Positions 6,261 through 8,329 of a DNA stretch of 8,329 bases are shown here, one piece after another. Made by a program: the position numbers and the translations under genes. The number at the start of each line of letters is the position of its first letter. The first letter of the stretch is position 1. Source of the stretch: Chloroflexota bacterium (GTDB taxonomy: Bacteria > Chloroflexota > Anaerolineae > Aggregatilineales > Phototrophicaceae); NCBI GenBank assembly GCA_003242205.1, contig QGUR01000203.1, positions 1 through 8,329 of the forward strand. Reading direction: 5' to 3'. The notes under the pieces are model-generated. The model made no database searches, was not told the DNA's origin, and worked only from the letters and a program-made list of their open reading frames with translations.

Positions 6261-8329
6261 ATGATCGATTACCCTTATGATGAGTTTGAAACCGGCAAGC
6301 CGGATGTGGAAGAGTTCGATGAACCGGCTGAATCCGCGCCGCCGAAGCCGCGCGAGCTATCGAAGCTACCGCTGTTTCAGACGCTCTTCGCGGAAGTCGT
6401 CGAGCCAGGTGACGAGGTACTGCGCGATTTTGCCGCTTACGTTGTAGGGCCGCTTTCCGAGCAATTCGCCGTCTCGGCGGCGAAGGGCGGCGCGTTCTTC
6501 TGTGAAAAAGAGGCAGCCGGCGCGCGAAACACCCACCGCTATGACCACGATCAGAGCCTGCGCGCGCACCTTATCAACGGCATGTTGCCCGCCCGGCGTG
6601 TCGCGCAGTTGCTGAAAGACTGGGGCGCAAGCAAATTCAGGCGCTGGAACACCACCAGTGAACGCCTGTTTATCGCCGGCTATATGCTGCACGACTTCAC
6701 GAAAATTGCCGGCGTCAAAGCCAGCCTGAAAGCAGCAGGTTTTCAGGAAATGGAAGCGCCGAGCCTGCGGCAAATTCCGACGCTGGAGGCGATTTTCCGT
6801 GAGTGGACGGCGCGATTGGGCCTCGACCGGTTTCTGGAGCCAGTCGGCGGCGTCGAAGCCCATCTGCACAACCTGATTTTCATCGCCTGCAATACCCAGC
6901 GGTACAACGGCACGATCCATGCGTCGGGGCTACTTCCCCGCACCGATCCCGACCCGAACGTTTACGAACTCGCCGCCGATGTCAGCCGCCTTGCCGACCT
7001 GATCGCCTACGTAGCGCGGACGCCACGCGATGTCGTCACTAACCCGACGATTTCCGGTTTGCTCCGGTCGCTCAGCTTCAATCTTCAGACCGGCGTCAGT
7101 CATGCGCGCTTTGTCTATCACCACGTCGCCGAGAATCGCGGCGTGTTGCTCAATCTCATTCACAATGCGACGCTGGATGCGCTTAGCAATGAGGGGCGTG
7201 TGCCATTGCTGTTTGCCCCTTCCGGCGTCGTCTACCTCGAACGGCATGACGCGCCGCCGATGCCGACACCAGAAACGCTGATACCCCAAATCGTAAGCGG
7301 TATTCGACAACAGGCCAGTGAAAAGCTGATCGCCACTGGTAAAGGCGCACGGCGTGGTAATGTCAGCTTCCAGATTGATGAAAGCTATAACGATTATTTC
7401 GACCTGCCGACGCTCATCCGGCAAAGTGTACGGCTGATCGAGAAATATATCGTTAATAATAAGGCTGCTGATCGGCTCGCTCCGGTAGCTGCGAACGGGT
7501 GGGCAGGCGGTGACCAGATTCCGCCGCTGCCCCGCGATAAACGCGATGCACGTGTCGATCAGATCGCCGAATGGGCAGGTTTCCTGGAGGCCCAACTGCG
7601 CGACCGACTTGGCGATTTTGATCTAGCGTCGTGGCTCCTTCCCCGGTTAGGGATTGGCGATTTGATGCCCGTGTTTCGCGCCCTCGAAAACGACCCCGGC
7701 GCGCGGAAAGGCGGCGGCATTAAGTTCTGGTGGTTCTGGGCTGCCGCCCACGCGCTCGACCGCCAGCCCAAAGACCCGCAGGCGACACTCGACTGGATCG
7801 CGACGCTTTCCGATGAGCTGGCCGCCGCACTGCCCGCCGATCTGCCACCATCGGCACAGGTCGACGAAACCAAATGGCGCGACCTGACCGATTATCTCAG
7901 CCGCGTGCTGACACTGGGTAGGGCGAAAACGCCCCTGCCCGCCGCGCGCGATGAACTGGCGCGTTATACCAACGCTAAAGGCAAACGCGGCGGCGCGATC
8001 TGTGCCATATGTGGCGAAGCCTACACGACATCGAAGCCGAAGGAAACCGCCGTCGCCTTTCAGCCCGGCGTTTACACCTCGAGGGTGAAACTGAACGCCA
8101 GCACCAATACCCGCAGTCTGTGCTCGCTTTGCGCGCTCGAACAACTGCTGCGCCAGCTTTTTATATGGAACCTCGACAGCGGCAGCGCCGTCGAAGGCCA
8201 GCGGCTGCGTTATCTGGCGTTCTATCCGACGTATTTCTTCACGCCGGAAACCATGCGCCTGATGCAGCGCGTCTACACGCAGTTGTCCGACCTGCGCCTC
8301 AGCGAGACGAATCTACGCCGCGCCATCTC
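6261..8329 (+). CDS. cas10d: Type I-D CRISPR-associated protein Cas10d/Csc3 (3' end outside window)
   Basis: The frame is open from ATG 6261 to the window edge, 689 full codons without a stop or frameshift. Cas10d is the large subunit of the I-D Cascade effector and carries the HD nuclease that degrades target DNA with Cas3'. Seen in the sequence: an acidic, proline-containing leader (about 1-38); an HD domain with H103, the H144-D145 pair in YMLHDFTKI, and AHLHN (200-204); a Csc3-like block YHHVAENRGVLLNLIHNA (286-303); and a four-Cys zinc-binding site, C581-x2-C584 and C621-x2-C624. The palm-like domain expected after the zinc site is only begun here. Family members are roughly 900-1100 residues, so a third or so is missing to the right. 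The start follows cas3' by 22 bases in one operon; csc2, csc1, cas6 and adaptation genes are expected beyond. An alternative reading as another Cas10 (type III) is unlikely next to an HD-less Cas3'. Confidence 0.92.
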   Translation, partial: MIDYPYDEFETGKPDVEEFDEPAESAPPKPRELSKLPLFQTLFAEVVEPGDEVLRDFAAYVVGPLSEQFAVSAAKGGAFFCEKEAAGARNTHRYDHDQSLRAHLINGMLPARRVAQLLKDWGASKFRRWNTTSERLFIAGYMLHDFTKIAGVKASLKAAGFQEMEAPSLRQIPTLEAIFREWTARLGLDRFLEPVGGVEAHLHNLIFIACNTQRYNGTIHASGLLPRTDPDPNVYELAADVSRLADLIAYVARTPRDVVTNPTISGLLRSLSFNLQTGVSHARFVYHHVAENRGVLLNLIHNATLDALSNEGRVPLLFAPSGVVYLERHDAPPMPTPETLIPQIVSGIRQQASEKLIATGKGARRGNVSFQIDESYNDYFDLPTLIRQSVRLIEKYIVNNKAADRLAPVAANGWAGGDQIPPLPRDKRDARVDQIAEWAGFLEAQLRDRLGDFDLASWLLPRLGIGDLMPVFRALENDPGARKGGGIKFWWFWAAAHALDRQPKDPQATLDWIATLSDELAAALPADLPPSAQVDETKWRDLTDYLSRVLTLGRAKTPLPAARDELARYTNAKGKRGGAICAICGEAYTTSKPKETAVAFQPGVYTSRVKLNASTNTRSLCSLCALEQLLRQLFIWNLDSGSAVEGQRLRYLAFYPTYFFTPETMRLMQRVYTQLSDLRLSETNLRRAI

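Noticed and set aside
6366..7595. Minus-strand frames (184 and 221 codons) inside cas10d
   Set aside because: They are antisense shadows of the continuous cas10d frame, which carries the HD and zinc-site motifs.

Overview
The window is high-GC bacterial chromosomal DNA with long coding regions on both strands. The mix of a secreted DUF4139 protein, a secreted SH3b/PPC-like/excalibur protein with a Pro-Gly linker, and a type I-D CRISPR operon suggests a Chloroflexota-like (Anaerolineae-type) bacterium. That is an inference from gene families; no phylogenetic marker beyond one tRNA is present.

Layout, left to right. (1) Positions 1-215 hold the 5' end of a minus-strand IS200/IS605-type tnpB gene, cut by the window edge, and a hairpin that looks like the left end of that element. 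(2) At 230-1690 (+) a GTG-started exported DUF4139 protein begins 19 bases after the hairpin. (3) At 1691-1841 a convergent gap carries two hairpins: one clear plus-strand intrinsic terminator and one near-perfect bidirectional stem. (4) At 1842-3635 (-) lies an exported multidomain protein with two SH3b domains, a helical middle, a PPC-like beta domain, an octapeptide PG-repeat linker and a C-terminal excalibur-like motif. (5) At 3636-3793 a divergent promoter region leads to tRNA-Lys(TTT) at 3794-3865 (+). (6) At 3866-4135 is about 270 bases without a gene or CRISPR repeats. (7) From 4166 to the right edge (+) runs the start of a type I-D CRISPR-Cas operon: cas3' (helicase only), then after 22 bases cas10d/csc3, which runs out of the window.

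The two cas genes fit together. In type I-D the effector complex is built around Cas10d, which carries the HD nuclease, while Cas3' is a stand-alone SF2 helicase without HD; both halves are seen here. The remaining expected genes (csc2/cas7, csc1/cas5, cas6, cas4, cas1, cas2) and the CRISPR array would lie to the right of the window. The left half is housekeeping or cell-envelope content plus a transposon end. I find no convincing wholly undescribed system. The items most worth a second look are the I-D operon and its unusual acidic Cas10d N-terminus, the transposon end abutting the DUF4139 ribosome binding site, and the architecture of the SH3b/PPC/excalibur protein.
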